Assembly: GCF_004014805.1 (NCBI RefSeq)
Contig: NZ_ATDN01000011.1
Coordinates: forward strand, 1-64,000
Source: Mycolicibacterium elephantis DSM 44368
GTDB taxonomy: Bacteria > Actinomycetota > Actinomycetes > Mycobacteriales > Mycobacteriaceae
DNA: 64,000 bases
Direction: 5' to 3'
Below are positions 28,954-38,015 of this stretch, one piece after another (the first letter of the stretch is position 1; every line of letters starts with the position of its first letter). The notes beneath the pieces were generated by a model, which saw only the letters and a list, made by a program, of their open reading frames with translations, was not told where the DNA came from and did no database searches. A program made the translations under genes and the position numbers.

Positions 28954-30922
28954 ACGGACCTCGCGGTATTCGCGGTACACCGGCGGGCCCGACCCGCTGG
29001 CGCCGCCGATCGACCTGCGTGAGGCGCTCGAGCAGATCGGCCAGGACGTCATGGAGGGCAGCTCGCCACGGCGCGCGCTGTCCGAGATGTTGCGGCGCGG
29101 CACCAAGAACATGCGCGGCGCCGACAAGCTGGCGGCCGAGGCCAACCGCAGGCGTCGAGAGCTGTTGCAGCGCAACAACTTGGACGGCACCCTGCAGGAG
29201 ATCAAGAGGCTGCTCGACGAGGCGGTGCTGGCCGAGCGCAAGGAACTGGCCCGCGCGCTCGACGACGACGCGCGGTTCCAGGAGATGCGCATCGAGAACC
29301 TGCCGTCGTCGCCGGCCAAGGCCGTGCAGGAACTCGCCGACTACCAGTGGCGCAGCCCGGAGGCGCGCGAATCCTACGAGCAGATAAAGGATCTGCTGGG
29401 CCGCGAGATGCTCGACCAGCGATTCGCCGGGATGAAGCAGGCGTTGGAGAACGCCACCGACGAGGATCGGCAACGGGTCAACGACATGCTCGACGACCTC
29501 AACGACCTGCTCGACAAGCACTCCAGGGGCGAGGACACGCCAGAAGATTTTCAAAACTTCATGAACAAGCACGGCGAGTTCTTCCCGGAGAACCCGCAGA
29601 ACGTCGAGGAACTGCTGGACTCGGTGGCCAAGCGCGCGGCCGCCGCGCAGCGGTTCCGCAACAGCCTTTCGCCCGAACAGCGAGCCGAGCTGGATGCGTT
29701 GGCGCAGCAAGCGTTTGGTTCACCGTCGCTGATGAACGCGTTGAACCGGCTCGACGCGCATCTGCAGGCGGCCCGGCCGGGAGAGGACTGGACCGGCTCG
29801 GAGCGGTTCTCCGGTGAGAATCCACTCGGGATGGGCGAGGGCGCCCAAGCGCTCGAGGACATCGCCGAGCTCGAGCAGCTCGCGGAGGCGTTGTCGCAGA
29901 GCTACGCGGGCGCCACGATGGAGGATGTCGACCTGGACATGCTCGCTCGCCAGCTCGGCGAAGAGGCCGCCGTCGACGCGCGCACGCTCGCCGAACTCGA
30001 ACGGGCGTTGATGGATCAGGGCTTTCTCGACCGCGGCTCCGACGGGCGGTGGCGGCTGTCGCCCAAGGCCATGCGCCAGCTCGGTCAGACCGCGCTACGG
30101 GATGTGGCACAACAGCTTTCGGGTCGGCACGGGGAGCGCGAGACCCGGCGCGCGGGGGCCGCCGGCGAGCTCACCGGCGCTACGCGGCCGTGGCAGTTCG
30201 GCGACACCGAACCGTGGAACGTCACCCGCACGCTGACCAACGCGGTGCTGCGCCGGGCCGGCTCGGGCGCCGCGACGCTGCCGATGGACATCACCGTCGA
30301 GGACGTCGAGATCTCCGAGACCGAGACCCGCACACAGGCCGCCGTCGCGCTGCTCGTGGACACCTCCTTCTCGATGGTGATGGAGAACCGGTGGCTGCCG
30401 ATGAAACGCACCGCGCTCGCGCTCAACCATCTGGTCAGCACCCGGTTCCGTTCGGATGCGTTGTCGATCATCGCATTCGGGCGCTACGCGCGCACCGTGA
30501 CCGCGGCCGAGCTCACCGGCCTGGAGGGTGTCTACGAGCAGGGCACCAACCTTCATCACGCGCTGGCCCTGGCGATGCGGCATCTGCGTCGACACCCCAA
30601 CGCCCAGCCGGTGGTGCTGGTGGTCACCGACGGCGAGCCGACCGCGCACCTCGAGCACTATCCCAGCGAGGAGGGCGGACCCGCGGTGTTCTTCGACTAC
30701 CCGCCCCATCCGCGCACCATCGCCCACACCGTCAAGGGCTTCGACGACGTGGCCGGCATCGGTGCGCAGGTGACGATCTTCCGGCTGGGCAGCGATCCCG
30801 GCCTGGCCCGCTTCATCGACCAGGTGGCGCGGCGGGTGGAGGGACGCGTGGTGGTGCCGGACCTCGACGGGTTGGGCGCCGCCGTCGTCGGCGACTACCT
30901 CCGCTCCCGGCGTCGCCGCTAG
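28946..30922 (+). CDS. VWA-domain protein, MoxR partner (Rv0959 ortholog)
   Basis: A 658-residue cytosolic protein. The N-terminal two thirds are helical and charged (e.g. RQRVNDMLDDLNDLLDKHS), and the C-terminal 200 residues form a von Willebrand A domain with a complete MIDAS motif DTSFS near residue 472, followed by the conserved Thr/Asp in GTNLHHAL and VVTDGEPT. It overlaps the AAA+ gene upstream. Such VWA proteins give MoxR ATPases their substrates. Family length is similar to M. tuberculosis Rv0959. Confidence 0.9.
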   Translation: MAKRTSRYSRYTGGPDPLAPPIDLREALEQIGQDVMEGSSPRRALSEMLRRGTKNMRGADKLAAEANRRRRELLQRNNLDGTLQEIKRLLDEAVLAERKELARALDDDARFQEMRIENLPSSPAKAVQELADYQWRSPEARESYEQIKDLLGREMLDQRFAGMKQALENATDEDRQRVNDMLDDLNDLLDKHSRGEDTPEDFQNFMNKHGEFFPENPQNVEELLDSVAKRAAAAQRFRNSLSPEQRAELDALAQQAFGSPSLMNALNRLDAHLQAARPGEDWTGSERFSGENPLGMGEGAQALEDIAELEQLAEALSQSYAGATMEDVDLDMLARQLGEEAAVDARTLAELERALMDQGFLDRGSDGRWRLSPKAMRQLGQTALRDVAQQLSGRHGERETRRAGAAGELTGATRPWQFGDTEPWNVTRTLTNAVLRRAGSGAATLPMDITVEDVEISETETRTQAAVALLVDTSFSMVMENRWLPMKRTALALNHLVSTRFRSDALSIIAFGRYARTVTAAELTGLEGVYEQGTNLHHALALAMRHLRRHPNAQPVVLVVTDGEPTAHLEHYPSEEGGPAVFFDYPPHPRTIAHTVKGFDDVAGIGAQVTIFRLGSDPGLARFIDQVARRVEGRVVVPDLDGLGAAVVGDYLRSRRRR

Positions 30923-30936
30923 CCCCGCGTATTACG

Positions 30937-30998
30937 CCGAGACCGACGCAACGGCTGAAACCGCCCGGCCCGCGACGACCATTTCGTCGGTTTCGCGG
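30937..30998. terminator. Hairpin between convergent genes
   Basis: Arms CCGAGACCGACG (30937-30948) and CGTCGGTTTCGCGG (30985-30998) pair with two mismatches over 12-14 bases. It lies between the VWA gene and the convergent DUF1707 gene. The core resembles the hairpin at 14437-14501. Confidence 0.45.
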
Positions 30999-31015
30999 AG
31001 CGAGAGTAGCGACAG

Positions 31016-31603
31016 TCAGGCGGCGGCGGACTTACGCTTCTTGCGCTTGACGCCGACGCTGCCCCACAGCGAGAAGCCGCGGATGCGCACATACGGCGCG
31101 CCGGGGGAGCCTTCGCCGCTGACGCTGTGGTCGAAGTTGCCCATGACGCCGACGCCGCGCAGGTCGACGTTGACCTCGGGCGGCACCAGAATCGTCTGCC
31201 CGCCGAAGATCGAATACGAGTGGATCTCCACCTCCGGCGAGGTGAAGTCGGCGTACCGCAAATCCACCACGCCGCCGCCGAAGATGGCGACCGTGGTCAT
31301 CCGCTCGGGAACGTTCCACCGCCCGCGGCGCTCGAAGCCGCTCAGGATCGCCAGCAGCAGCGTCGACGGAGCGGGCCGGCAGGGGCCGCCGGTGCGGCTG
31401 CGGCTGAAGGCGCCGGGCAGGTCCGCGGACAGCCGGTCGAGTTCCTCGTAGGTCTGCGCAGCGTATGCCTTGGTCAGCCGGTCTTCGTATTCGTTCAGCT
31501 GTAGCCGGCCCTGCGCGGCGGCATCGGTCAGTAGCTGTGCCACCTGAATCCGATCGGTGTCAGCAGCACGCATCGAACCGTTCCGCGACGCTGGGGTGTT
31601 CAT
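31016..31603 (-). CDS. DUF1707 SHOCT-like domain protein (Rv0966c ortholog)
   Basis: A 195-residue protein. Residues 10-65 form the DUF1707 domain (MRAADTDRIQVAQLLTDAAAQ, then NEYEDRLTKAYAAQTYEEL), shared by many actinobacterial proteins and thought to bind nucleic acid or protein. The C-terminal half is a repeated beta-strand region (FGGGVVDLRYADF, FGGQTILVPP, GNFDHSV) like the LiaF-type domain. The basic tail KRKKRKSAAA is notable. The ATG at 31603 is preferred. It is transcribed away from the VWA gene and is divergent from nothing close on the other side. Confidence 0.8.
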   Translation of the reverse strand: MNTPASRNGSMRAADTDRIQVAQLLTDAAAQGRLQLNEYEDRLTKAYAAQTYEELDRLSADLPGAFSRSRTGGPCRPAPSTLLLAILSGFERRGRWNVPERMTTVAIFGGGVVDLRYADFTSPEVEIHSYSIFGGQTILVPPEVNVDLRGVGVMGNFDHSVSGEGSPGAPYVRIRGFSLWGSVGVKRKKRKSAAA

Positions 31604-31697
31604 CGAATACGAGCCTACGACGAACGCTGGCACATGCAAGGCCGTTGTCCAAACTGTGCCCTCGCCGTTCTTGGCGAAGCCTGTAGATGGCCAAACT

Positions 31698-32459
31698 TTA
31701 TGTCTTCCTCGCCAGGTAATCGGCGAAGCCGACGGTGCCGACCGCGTTCTCGGGGACCAGGTTCGCCCCCGAACGGAAACCGCCGACGATGCGGCCCGGC
31801 ACTGGTAGCGCGACCGCTTTGCGACGGCTGCCGCGCGCCGCCAGATACATCCGCGCCAGTTCGGCATGGGTGTGCACGGCGGGGCCGCCGATGTCCGGCG
31901 CCCGCCCGACGGGCTCGGCGTCAGCCAACTCGACGAGACGGCCGGCGACGTCGTGGGTGTCGATGGGCTGGAACCGCACTCCGCGCAAGGCGCACAGCAC
32001 GGGGGAGAACCGCTGGATGGAGAAGGAGGTGTAGATCAGGTCGTGAAACTGTGTGGCGCGCAGCACAGTGTGGCCGATGCCCGACGCCTCCAACAGTTGT
32101 TCGACCCGCAGCTTCGTGCGGTAGTAGGGCAGCGGGATGCGGTCGATGCCGACGATCGACACGTGCACGATGTGGCCGACCCCGGCCCGGCGCGCGGCCG
32201 CGATCAGGTTGCCCATCGACGTGACGTCCTTGCCGCCGGTGGGCTGCGTCGCGCAGTTCACCACCACGTCGACCCCGTCCAGCGCCGCGTCCAGGCCCGT
32301 ACCGGCGAGCAGGTCACCGCGCGCCCAGTGCACGCCGGTGTAGCCCATGCGGTTCTTCCTGCTCAGCGCCCGGACCCGGTGACCGGCTCCGACGGCTTCG
32401 GGGACCACGCAATGACCCAGCGTGCCGGTGGCTCCGGTGACGAGAACGCTGCGGCCCAT
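31698..32459 (-). CDS. NAD(P)H-binding atypical SDR
   Basis: A 253-residue NmrA/SDR-like protein with the cofactor motif VTGATGTLG at residues 6-14 and no Tyr-xxx-Lys catalytic pair in the classical place (YYRTK is the closest). It is the last gene of the minus-strand acyl-CoA operon; its ATG overlaps the echA7 stop by four bases. Such proteins can be reductases or redox sensors; the role in this pathway is unknown. Confidence 0.8.
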   Translation of the reverse strand: MGRSVLVTGATGTLGHCVVPEAVGAGHRVRALSRKNRMGYTGVHWARGDLLAGTGLDAALDGVDVVVNCATQPTGGKDVTSMGNLIAAARRAGVGHIVHVSIVGIDRIPLPYYRTKLRVEQLLEASGIGHTVLRATQFHDLIYTSFSIQRFSPVLCALRGVRFQPIDTHDVAGRLVELADAEPVGRAPDIGGPAVHTHAELARMYLAARGSRRKAVALPVPGRIVGGFRSGANLVPENAVGTVGFADYLARKT

Positions 32460-33226
32460 CAGCCCACCCAGCGGGGCGGCCGCTTCTGCAGGAACGCCAT
32501 CATGCCTTCGCGGGCCTCCTCGGAGACGAACAGCTCGGCGGACTGCCTGGTCAGTTCTTCGGCGTGGCGGTCGAAGGCATCCAGTATGCGCGCCGTGGTC
32601 AAGGCCTTGGAAGCCGCGAGCCCCTGTGGTGAGCCCTTGCCGATCGCCGCGGCCAGGTCGGCGACGGTGGCGTCGACGTCGTCGGCGGCGACGGTGACCA
32701 GCCCGATCTCGGCGGCCAGCTGGGCGCCGAACTTCTCACCGGTCAGGAAGTACCTGCCGGCTGACCGCGGGGTCATCTTGGGGAGCAGGGTCAGCGAGAT
32801 GATCGATGGCGCGACGCCGATGCGGGCCTCGGTCAGCGCGAACGTGCTCGCCGGCCCGGCCACCGCGATGTCGCAGGCGCCGACCAACCCCAGCCCGCCC
32901 GCGCGCACGTGCCCGTCGACCGCGGCGATGACGGGCATCGGCAGCTCGAGGATGCGGCGCAGCAGCCGGGTCATCTCGCGAGCGCGGTCGACGGCGACGT
33001 CGCTTGGGTCCCGTCCCGCCGCCTCGCCCAGATCGGCTCCCGCGCAAAAGGTTCCGCCGGTGTGGTCGAGGACGACAAGCCGCGTCCCCGGCTCGGCGAC
33101 AGCGCTGGTGAAGCCCTGGTGCAGCTGGTTGACCAGCTCGGTGGACAGCGCGTTGCGGTGCTCCGGTGAGTCAAGCGTGAGCCGGGCGACCGGGCCGTCG
33201 ACACGGTAACGGACCAGGACACTCAT
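32459..33226 (-). CDS. echA7: Enoyl-CoA hydratase/isomerase EchA7
   Basis: Crotonase-fold protein of 255 residues that hydrates an enoyl-CoA. Signatures: PEHRNALSTELVNQL, the oxyanion-hole segment GTFCAGADLGEA, and DGHVRAGGLGLVGACDIAVA. The position corresponding to the first catalytic Glu lies in ACDIAVAGPAS..ALTEARIGV, where the later Glu is present. ATG at 33226 coincides with the end of fadE12 (stop overlap). Ortholog of Rv0971c by order. In AtuA-type pathways this member may be the isohexenylglutaconyl-CoA or methylglutaconyl-CoA hydratase. Confidence 0.9.
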   Translation of the reverse strand: MSVLVRYRVDGPVARLTLDSPEHRNALSTELVNQLHQGFTSAVAEPGTRLVVLDHTGGTFCAGADLGEAAGRDPSDVAVDRAREMTRLLRRILELPMPVIAAVDGHVRAGGLGLVGACDIAVAGPASTFALTEARIGVAPSIISLTLLPKMTPRSAGRYFLTGEKFGAQLAAEIGLVTVAADDVDATVADLAAAIGKGSPQGLAASKALTTARILDAFDRHAEELTRQSAELFVSEEAREGMMAFLQKRPPRWVG

Positions 33227-34386
33227 CAGTACGACCTCGGCAGGCCCAGCGAGGTCTGCGCGACGAAGTTCAGCACCATCTCCCTGCTGACCGGGGCGAT
33301 GCGCGCCAACTTCGACGCGGTCACCGCCGCGGCGATCCCGTACTCCTTCGTCAATCCGTTGCCGCCCAACGACTGCACGGCCTGATCGACCGCGCGCACC
33401 GACGCCTCGCCTGCGGCGTACTTGGCCATGTTGGCGGCCTCGGCGGCGCCGGCATCGTCGCCGCTGTCGTACAGTGCGGCGGCCTTCTGCATCATCAACT
33501 TGGCCAACTCGATCTCGATATGGTTCTGCGCCAACGGATGTGACAGCCCCTGGTGCGCGCCGATCGGCGTCTTCCACACCTGCCGGGTCTTGACGTAGTC
33601 GACGGCCTTGGTGATCGCGAAGCGGCCCATTCCGACCGCGCTGGCGGCGCCCATGATCCGCTCGGGATTCAGGCCCGCGAACAGCTGCGCGATCGCGGCG
33701 TCCTCGGAGCCCACCAGCGCATCGGAGGGGAGGCGGACATCGTCGAGGAACACCTGGAACTGGCTTTCGGGGCTGATCAACTCCATCTCGATCTTGGTCC
33801 AGCTCAACCCCTTCGCATCGGTCGGCACGATGAACAGCGCGGGCTTGAGGTTGCCGGTCTTGTGGTCCTCGGTGCGGCCCACGATCAGCACCGCTTGGGC
33901 CTGATCGATACCGGAGATGAACACCTTCTGTCCCGACAGGATCCAGTCCGAGCCGTCGCGACGGGCGGTGGTGGTGATGCGGTGGCTGTTGGATCCGGCG
34001 TCGGGTTCGGTGATCGCGAACGCCATCGTGATCGAGCCGTCGGCGATTCCGGGCAGCCATCGCTTCTTCTGGTCGTCGGTGCCGAACTTGGCGATGATCG
34101 TGCCGTTGATGGCCGGCGACACCACCATCATCAGCAGCGCCGATCCGGCGGCGGCCATTTCCTCCATCACCAGCGACAGCTCGTACATGCCCGCGCCGCC
34201 GCCACCGTACTCCGTGGGCAGGTTGACCCCGATGAAGCCGAGTTTGCCTGCCTCCTGCCATAGTTCGGTGGTGTGCTGGCCGGCGCGGGCCTTCTCCAGG
34301 TAGTAGTCCTGGCCGTAGTTCGCGGCCATCGCGGCGACGGCCTTGCGTAGCTCCTGCTGTTCTTCGGTCTCGATGAAACTGCTCAT
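33226..34386 (-). CDS. fadE12: Acyl-CoA dehydrogenase FadE12
   Basis: FAD-dependent acyl-CoA dehydrogenase, 386 residues. N-terminal helical domain (ETEEQQELRKAVAAMA), FAD-binding AFAITEPDAGSNSHRI, substrate-side YVKTRQVWKTPIG, and C-terminal QSLGGNGLTKEYGI. The Arg following QAVQSLGGNG region and general layout are intact. The ATG at 34386 overlaps the accA2 stop. In this operon it probably oxidises a branched or isoprenoid acyl-CoA before carboxylation. Rv0972c ortholog by synteny. Confidence 0.92.
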   Translation of the reverse strand: MSSFIETEEQQELRKAVAAMAANYGQDYYLEKARAGQHTTELWQEAGKLGFIGVNLPTEYGGGGAGMYELSLVMEEMAAAGSALLMMVVSPAINGTIIAKFGTDDQKKRWLPGIADGSITMAFAITEPDAGSNSHRITTTARRDGSDWILSGQKVFISGIDQAQAVLIVGRTEDHKTGNLKPALFIVPTDAKGLSWTKIEMELISPESQFQVFLDDVRLPSDALVGSEDAAIAQLFAGLNPERIMGAASAVGMGRFAITKAVDYVKTRQVWKTPIGAHQGLSHPLAQNHIEIELAKLMMQKAAALYDSGDDAGAAEAANMAKYAAGEASVRAVDQAVQSLGGNGLTKEYGIAAAVTASKLARIAPVSREMVLNFVAQTSLGLPRSY

Positions 34387-36320
34387 CGGGGCTCTCCTTC
34401 TTCGGAATCGACGCGGGCAAGGACGGTGCCGACGTCGACCTGTTGACCCGGTTCGACGTTGAGTTCGGCGAGGACGCCATCGGCAGGTGTGGTGACGGTG
34501 TGCTCCATCTTCATCGCCTCCAGCCACACCAGCGGTTGTCCGGCGCTCACCCGGTCGCCCACCGCGGCACCGATGCGCAGCACCGAACCCGGCATGGGGG
34601 CCAACAGCGAGCCCTGCGCGACTGCCGCATCCGGGTCCGGAAAGCGGGACAGCGCAACGAGTTGCACCGATCCCAGCGGTGAGTCGACGAACACGTCGTC
34701 GCGGTAGCGGGCCACATCGAACGGGCGGTCCACGCCGTCCACACGCAGCACCACACGCTCCGGTGTGTGTGACACCAGGTCCACGCCGGCCACGTCGGGC
34801 AGTTCCGCCCCGGTGCGGGTGAATCGGTAACGCACCTGGTGCTCGCCGCCCGAGACGTCGCCGTAGCGTTTGGTCTGGAAGCCGGAGGCCAGGTTGCGCC
34901 AGCCGCTGGGCGCGGCGGCGAACACCGTTGCGTCCGCGCGGTTTCGGGCGGCATCGGCGAACGCGGCGGCGACGGTGCTCAACGTGACGGTCCGTTCGTC
35001 GCTCAACGGCGCCGACAATGCGGCCAGGCCGTGGGTGTCGAAGAATGCCGTGTCGGTGGCGCCGTCCAGAAACGCCGGATGCCGCAGCACGTTGACGAGC
35101 AGGTCGCGGTTGGTGCGCACGCCGTGGATGCGGGCGCGGGTCAGCGCGTCGGCGAGCACCCCCGCGGCTTGGCGGCGCGTCGACGCATGTGAGACGACCT
35201 TGGCGAGCATCGGGTCGTAGTGGATGGAAACCGTTGAGCCGTCGATGATCCCGGAGTCCACCCGGACGTGGCCGGGGATCTCGAACCGGTGCACGATGCC
35301 GGCCTGAGGCTGCCAATCCCTGGCCGGGTCCTCGGCATAGACGCGGGCCTCGATCGAGTACCCGTGAGAGGGCGGCGGATCCGAGTCCAGGCGGCCCCCG
35401 TCGGCGACCAGTAGTTGCAGCTCGACGAGGTCGAGGCCGGTGGTGAGCTCGGTGACCGGGTGCTCGACCTGCAGCCGGGTGTTCATCTCGAGAAAGAAGA
35501 AGTCCCCCGAGGCGTCGGCCATGAACTCGACGGTCCCCGCCCCGGTGTAGTCGATCGCCTGTGCGGCCAGCCGCGCGGCCTCGAACAGCCTGGCGCGCAT
35601 CCCGGGGACGCGCTCGACGAGCGGCGACGGCGCTTCCTCGATGATCTTCTGGTGGCGGCGCTGGATCGAGCATTCGCGTTCCCCGACCGCCCACACGGTG
35701 CCGTGGCCGTCGGCGAGCACCTGGACCTCGACGTGGTGGCCGGTGGCCAGGTAACGCTCGCAGAACACCGTCGGATCACCGAAGGCGGACTGGGCTTCCC
35801 GGCGGGCCGCCTCGACCTGGCCGGCCAACTCGGCCAGTTCGCGCACGACCCGCATCCCGCGGCCCCCGCCGCCCGCGGAGGCCTTGATCAGCACCGGCAG
35901 GTCCTCGGCTGTCACCGTGTCGGGATCCAACTCCTCGAGCACCGGCACACCCGCGGCCGCCATCAGTTTCTTCGCCTCGATCTTCGAGCCCATGGCGGCC
36001 ACTGCGGCGACCGGCGGGCCGATCCACGTCAGCCCCGCCTCCTGGACCTCGGCCGCGAATTCGGCGTTCTCCGAGAGGAACCCGTATCCGGGATGGACGG
36101 CGTCGGCGCCCGCGGCCCGCGCGGCGGCGATCACCTGGGCGGCATCGAGGTATCCGCGGGTGCCCTCCAGCCGAACCCGGGCGTCGGCCTCGGCCACGTG
36201 CGGGGACCCTGCGTCGGCATCGGTGTAGACGGCGACGGTGCCGATGCCCAGCCGGCGGCAGGTGGCGAACACCCGTCGCGCGATCTCGCCGCGGTTGGCG
36301 ACCAGCACCCGGGTGATCAT
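34383..36320 (-). CDS. accA2: Acyl-CoA carboxylase alpha (biotin) subunit AccA2
   Basis: Biotin carboxylase fused to biotin carboxyl carrier domain, 645 residues. The BC domain begins MITRVLVANRGEIARR and contains the ATP-grasp GGGGRGM (KASAGGGGRGMRVV) and EMNTRLQVEHPVTE; the C-terminal carrier has the biotinylation motif EAMKMEH with Lys604. With AccD2 it forms an acyl-CoA carboxylase. The ATG at 36320 is preferred to an upstream in-frame start inside the hairpin region. Between accD2 and this gene lie 99 bases with a strong hairpin. Confidence 0.95.
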   Translation of the reverse strand: MITRVLVANRGEIARRVFATCRRLGIGTVAVYTDADAGSPHVAEADARVRLEGTRGYLDAAQVIAAARAAGADAVHPGYGFLSENAEFAAEVQEAGLTWIGPPVAAVAAMGSKIEAKKLMAAAGVPVLEELDPDTVTAEDLPVLIKASAGGGGRGMRVVRELAELAGQVEAARREAQSAFGDPTVFCERYLATGHHVEVQVLADGHGTVWAVGERECSIQRRHQKIIEEAPSPLVERVPGMRARLFEAARLAAQAIDYTGAGTVEFMADASGDFFFLEMNTRLQVEHPVTELTTGLDLVELQLLVADGGRLDSDPPPSHGYSIEARVYAEDPARDWQPQAGIVHRFEIPGHVRVDSGIIDGSTVSIHYDPMLAKVVSHASTRRQAAGVLADALTRARIHGVRTNRDLLVNVLRHPAFLDGATDTAFFDTHGLAALSAPLSDERTVTLSTVAAAFADAARNRADATVFAAAPSGWRNLASGFQTKRYGDVSGGEHQVRYRFTRTGAELPDVAGVDLVSHTPERVVLRVDGVDRPFDVARYRDDVFVDSPLGSVQLVALSRFPDPDAAVAQGSLLAPMPGSVLRIGAAVGDRVSAGQPLVWLEAMKMEHTVTTPADGVLAELNVEPGQQVDVGTVLARVDSEEGEPR

Positions 36321-36337
36321 GCGCGCCCCCCACGGCG

Positions 36338-36396
36338 CCGAGCGTGCGCTCGTGTCCGAAAAACACACCGAAACTCGAGCACAAGCGCACGCTCGC
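36338..36396. other. GCGAGCGTGCG-type hairpin inside the acyl-CoA operon
   Basis: Arms centred on CCGAGCGTGCGCTCGTG (36338-36354) and CACAAGCGCACGCTCGC (36380-36396) pair over about 16 bases with two mismatches. It occupies the 99-base gap between the end of accD2 and the start of accA2, both on the minus strand. It may attenuate transcription or be an RNA-processing or stability element; the same core recurs at 18595-18654 and 18748-18807. Confidence 0.5.
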
Positions 36397-36419
36397 GGGC
36401 AGGCCTGATCATGAGTGCC

Positions 36420-38015
36420 TCACATCCGGAAGACGCCGAAGTTCGACGTCCCCTTGATCGGGCCATTGGCGATGGCGGACAGACACATTCCCAACACGGT
36501 GCGGGTATCGCGCGGATCGATCACCCCGTCGTCATAGAGGCGGCCGCTCAAGAACATCGGCAGCGACTCGGCCTCGATCTGAGCCTCTACCGCGGCGCGG
36601 AGGGCGGCGTCGGCGTCCTCGTCGAACTGCTGGCCGCGGGCTTCGGCGGCGGCCCGGCTGACGATGGAGAGCACACCGGCCAACTGCGTTCCGCCCATCA
36701 CCGCCGACTTCGCGCTGGGCCAGGCGAACAGGAACCGCGGATCGTAGGCGCGTCCGCACATGCCATAGTGGCCCGCACCGTACGAGGCGCCGATCAGCAG
36801 GGAGATGTGCGGGACGGTGGAGTTGGAGACGGCGTTAATCATCATCGACCCGTGCTTGATCATCCCGCCTTCCTCGTAGGCCTTGCCGACCATGTATCCG
36901 GTGGTGTTGTGCAGGAACAACAGTGGCGTGTCGGCGCGGTTGGCCAGCTGGATGAACTGGGTGGCCTTCTGGGACTCCTCGGAGAACAGCACGCCGCGGT
37001 GATTGGCCAGGATGCCGACCGGATATCCGTGCAGCGTCGCCCATCCGGTCACCAGCGATGACCCGTAGAGCGCCTTGAACTCGTCGAACTCGGAGCCGTC
37101 GACGATGCGGGCGATCACCTCGCGCGGGTCGAACGGCACCCGCAGATCAGCGGGCACGATGCCGAGGAGTTCCTCGGTGTCGAACAGCGGCTCGGTGACC
37201 GGGCGAGGGGTCGGGCCGTGCTTGCGCCAGTTCAGCCGCGCCACGATGCGCCGGCCGATCCGGATCGCATCCGGCTCGTCGACGGCGAAGTAGTCGGCCA
37301 GACCCGATGTGCGGGCGTGCATCTCGGCGCCGCCGAGCGATTCGTCGTCGGATTCCTCACCGGTGGCCATCTTCACCAGCGGCGGTCCGGCTAGGAACAC
37401 CTTCGAGCGTTCCTTGATCATCACGACGTGGTCGGACATCCCGGGAATGTAGGCGCCGCCCGCGGTCGAGTTGCCGAAGACCAGCGCGATCGTCGGGGTT
37501 CCGGCCGCGGAGAGCCGGGTGAGGTCGCGGAACATCTGCCCGCCGGGGATGAAGATCTCCTTCTGCGTGGGCAGGTCGGCCCCGCCGGACTCCACCAGCG
37601 AGATCAGCGGCAACCGGTTCTCCAGGGCAATCTGGTTGGCCCGCAACACCTTCTTCAAGGTCCACGGGTTGCTGGTGCCGCCCTTGACGGTCGGGTCGTT
37701 GGCCACCAGCATGCACTCGACGCCGCTCACCGCGCCGATCCCGGTGACAACGCTGGCGCCGACCGTGAAGTCGCTGCCGTAGGCGGCCAGCGGGCTCAGC
37801 TCCAGAAACGGGGAGTCCGGGTCGACGAGCAGTTCGATGCGTTCGCGCGCGGTGAGCTTGCCGCGGTCGTGGTGCCGCGCGACGTACTTCTCGCCGCCGC
37901 CGGCGAGCGCCTTGGCGTGCTCGGCGTCCAGCTCGGCCAGCTTGGCGGTCATCGCCTCCGCCGCCTCGCTGTAGGCGGGGGAGCTCGGGTCCAGGGTGGA
38001 GCGCAGCGCCGTCAT
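36420..38015 (-). CDS. accD2: Acyl-CoA carboxylase beta (carboxyltransferase) subunit AccD2
   Basis: Carboxyltransferase of 531 residues related to methylcrotonyl- and geranyl-CoA carboxylases. Features: RGKLTARERIELLVDPDSPF, ECMLVANDPTVKGGT, the acyl-CoA site STAGGAYIPG, and the biotin-site region GASYGAGHYGMCGRAYDPRF. The length and pattern match the MCC/GCC branch rather than propionyl-CoA carboxylase (AccD5). The ATG at 38015 overlaps the fadE13 stop by four bases. Rv0974c ortholog by synteny. Confidence 0.92.
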   Translation of the reverse strand: MTALRSTLDPSSPAYSEAAEAMTAKLAELDAEHAKALAGGGEKYVARHHDRGKLTARERIELLVDPDSPFLELSPLAAYGSDFTVGASVVTGIGAVSGVECMLVANDPTVKGGTSNPWTLKKVLRANQIALENRLPLISLVESGGADLPTQKEIFIPGGQMFRDLTRLSAAGTPTIALVFGNSTAGGAYIPGMSDHVVMIKERSKVFLAGPPLVKMATGEESDDESLGGAEMHARTSGLADYFAVDEPDAIRIGRRIVARLNWRKHGPTPRPVTEPLFDTEELLGIVPADLRVPFDPREVIARIVDGSEFDEFKALYGSSLVTGWATLHGYPVGILANHRGVLFSEESQKATQFIQLANRADTPLLFLHNTTGYMVGKAYEEGGMIKHGSMMINAVSNSTVPHISLLIGASYGAGHYGMCGRAYDPRFLFAWPSAKSAVMGGTQLAGVLSIVSRAAAEARGQQFDEDADAALRAAVEAQIEAESLPMFLSGRLYDDGVIDPRDTRTVLGMCLSAIANGPIKGTSNFGVFRM

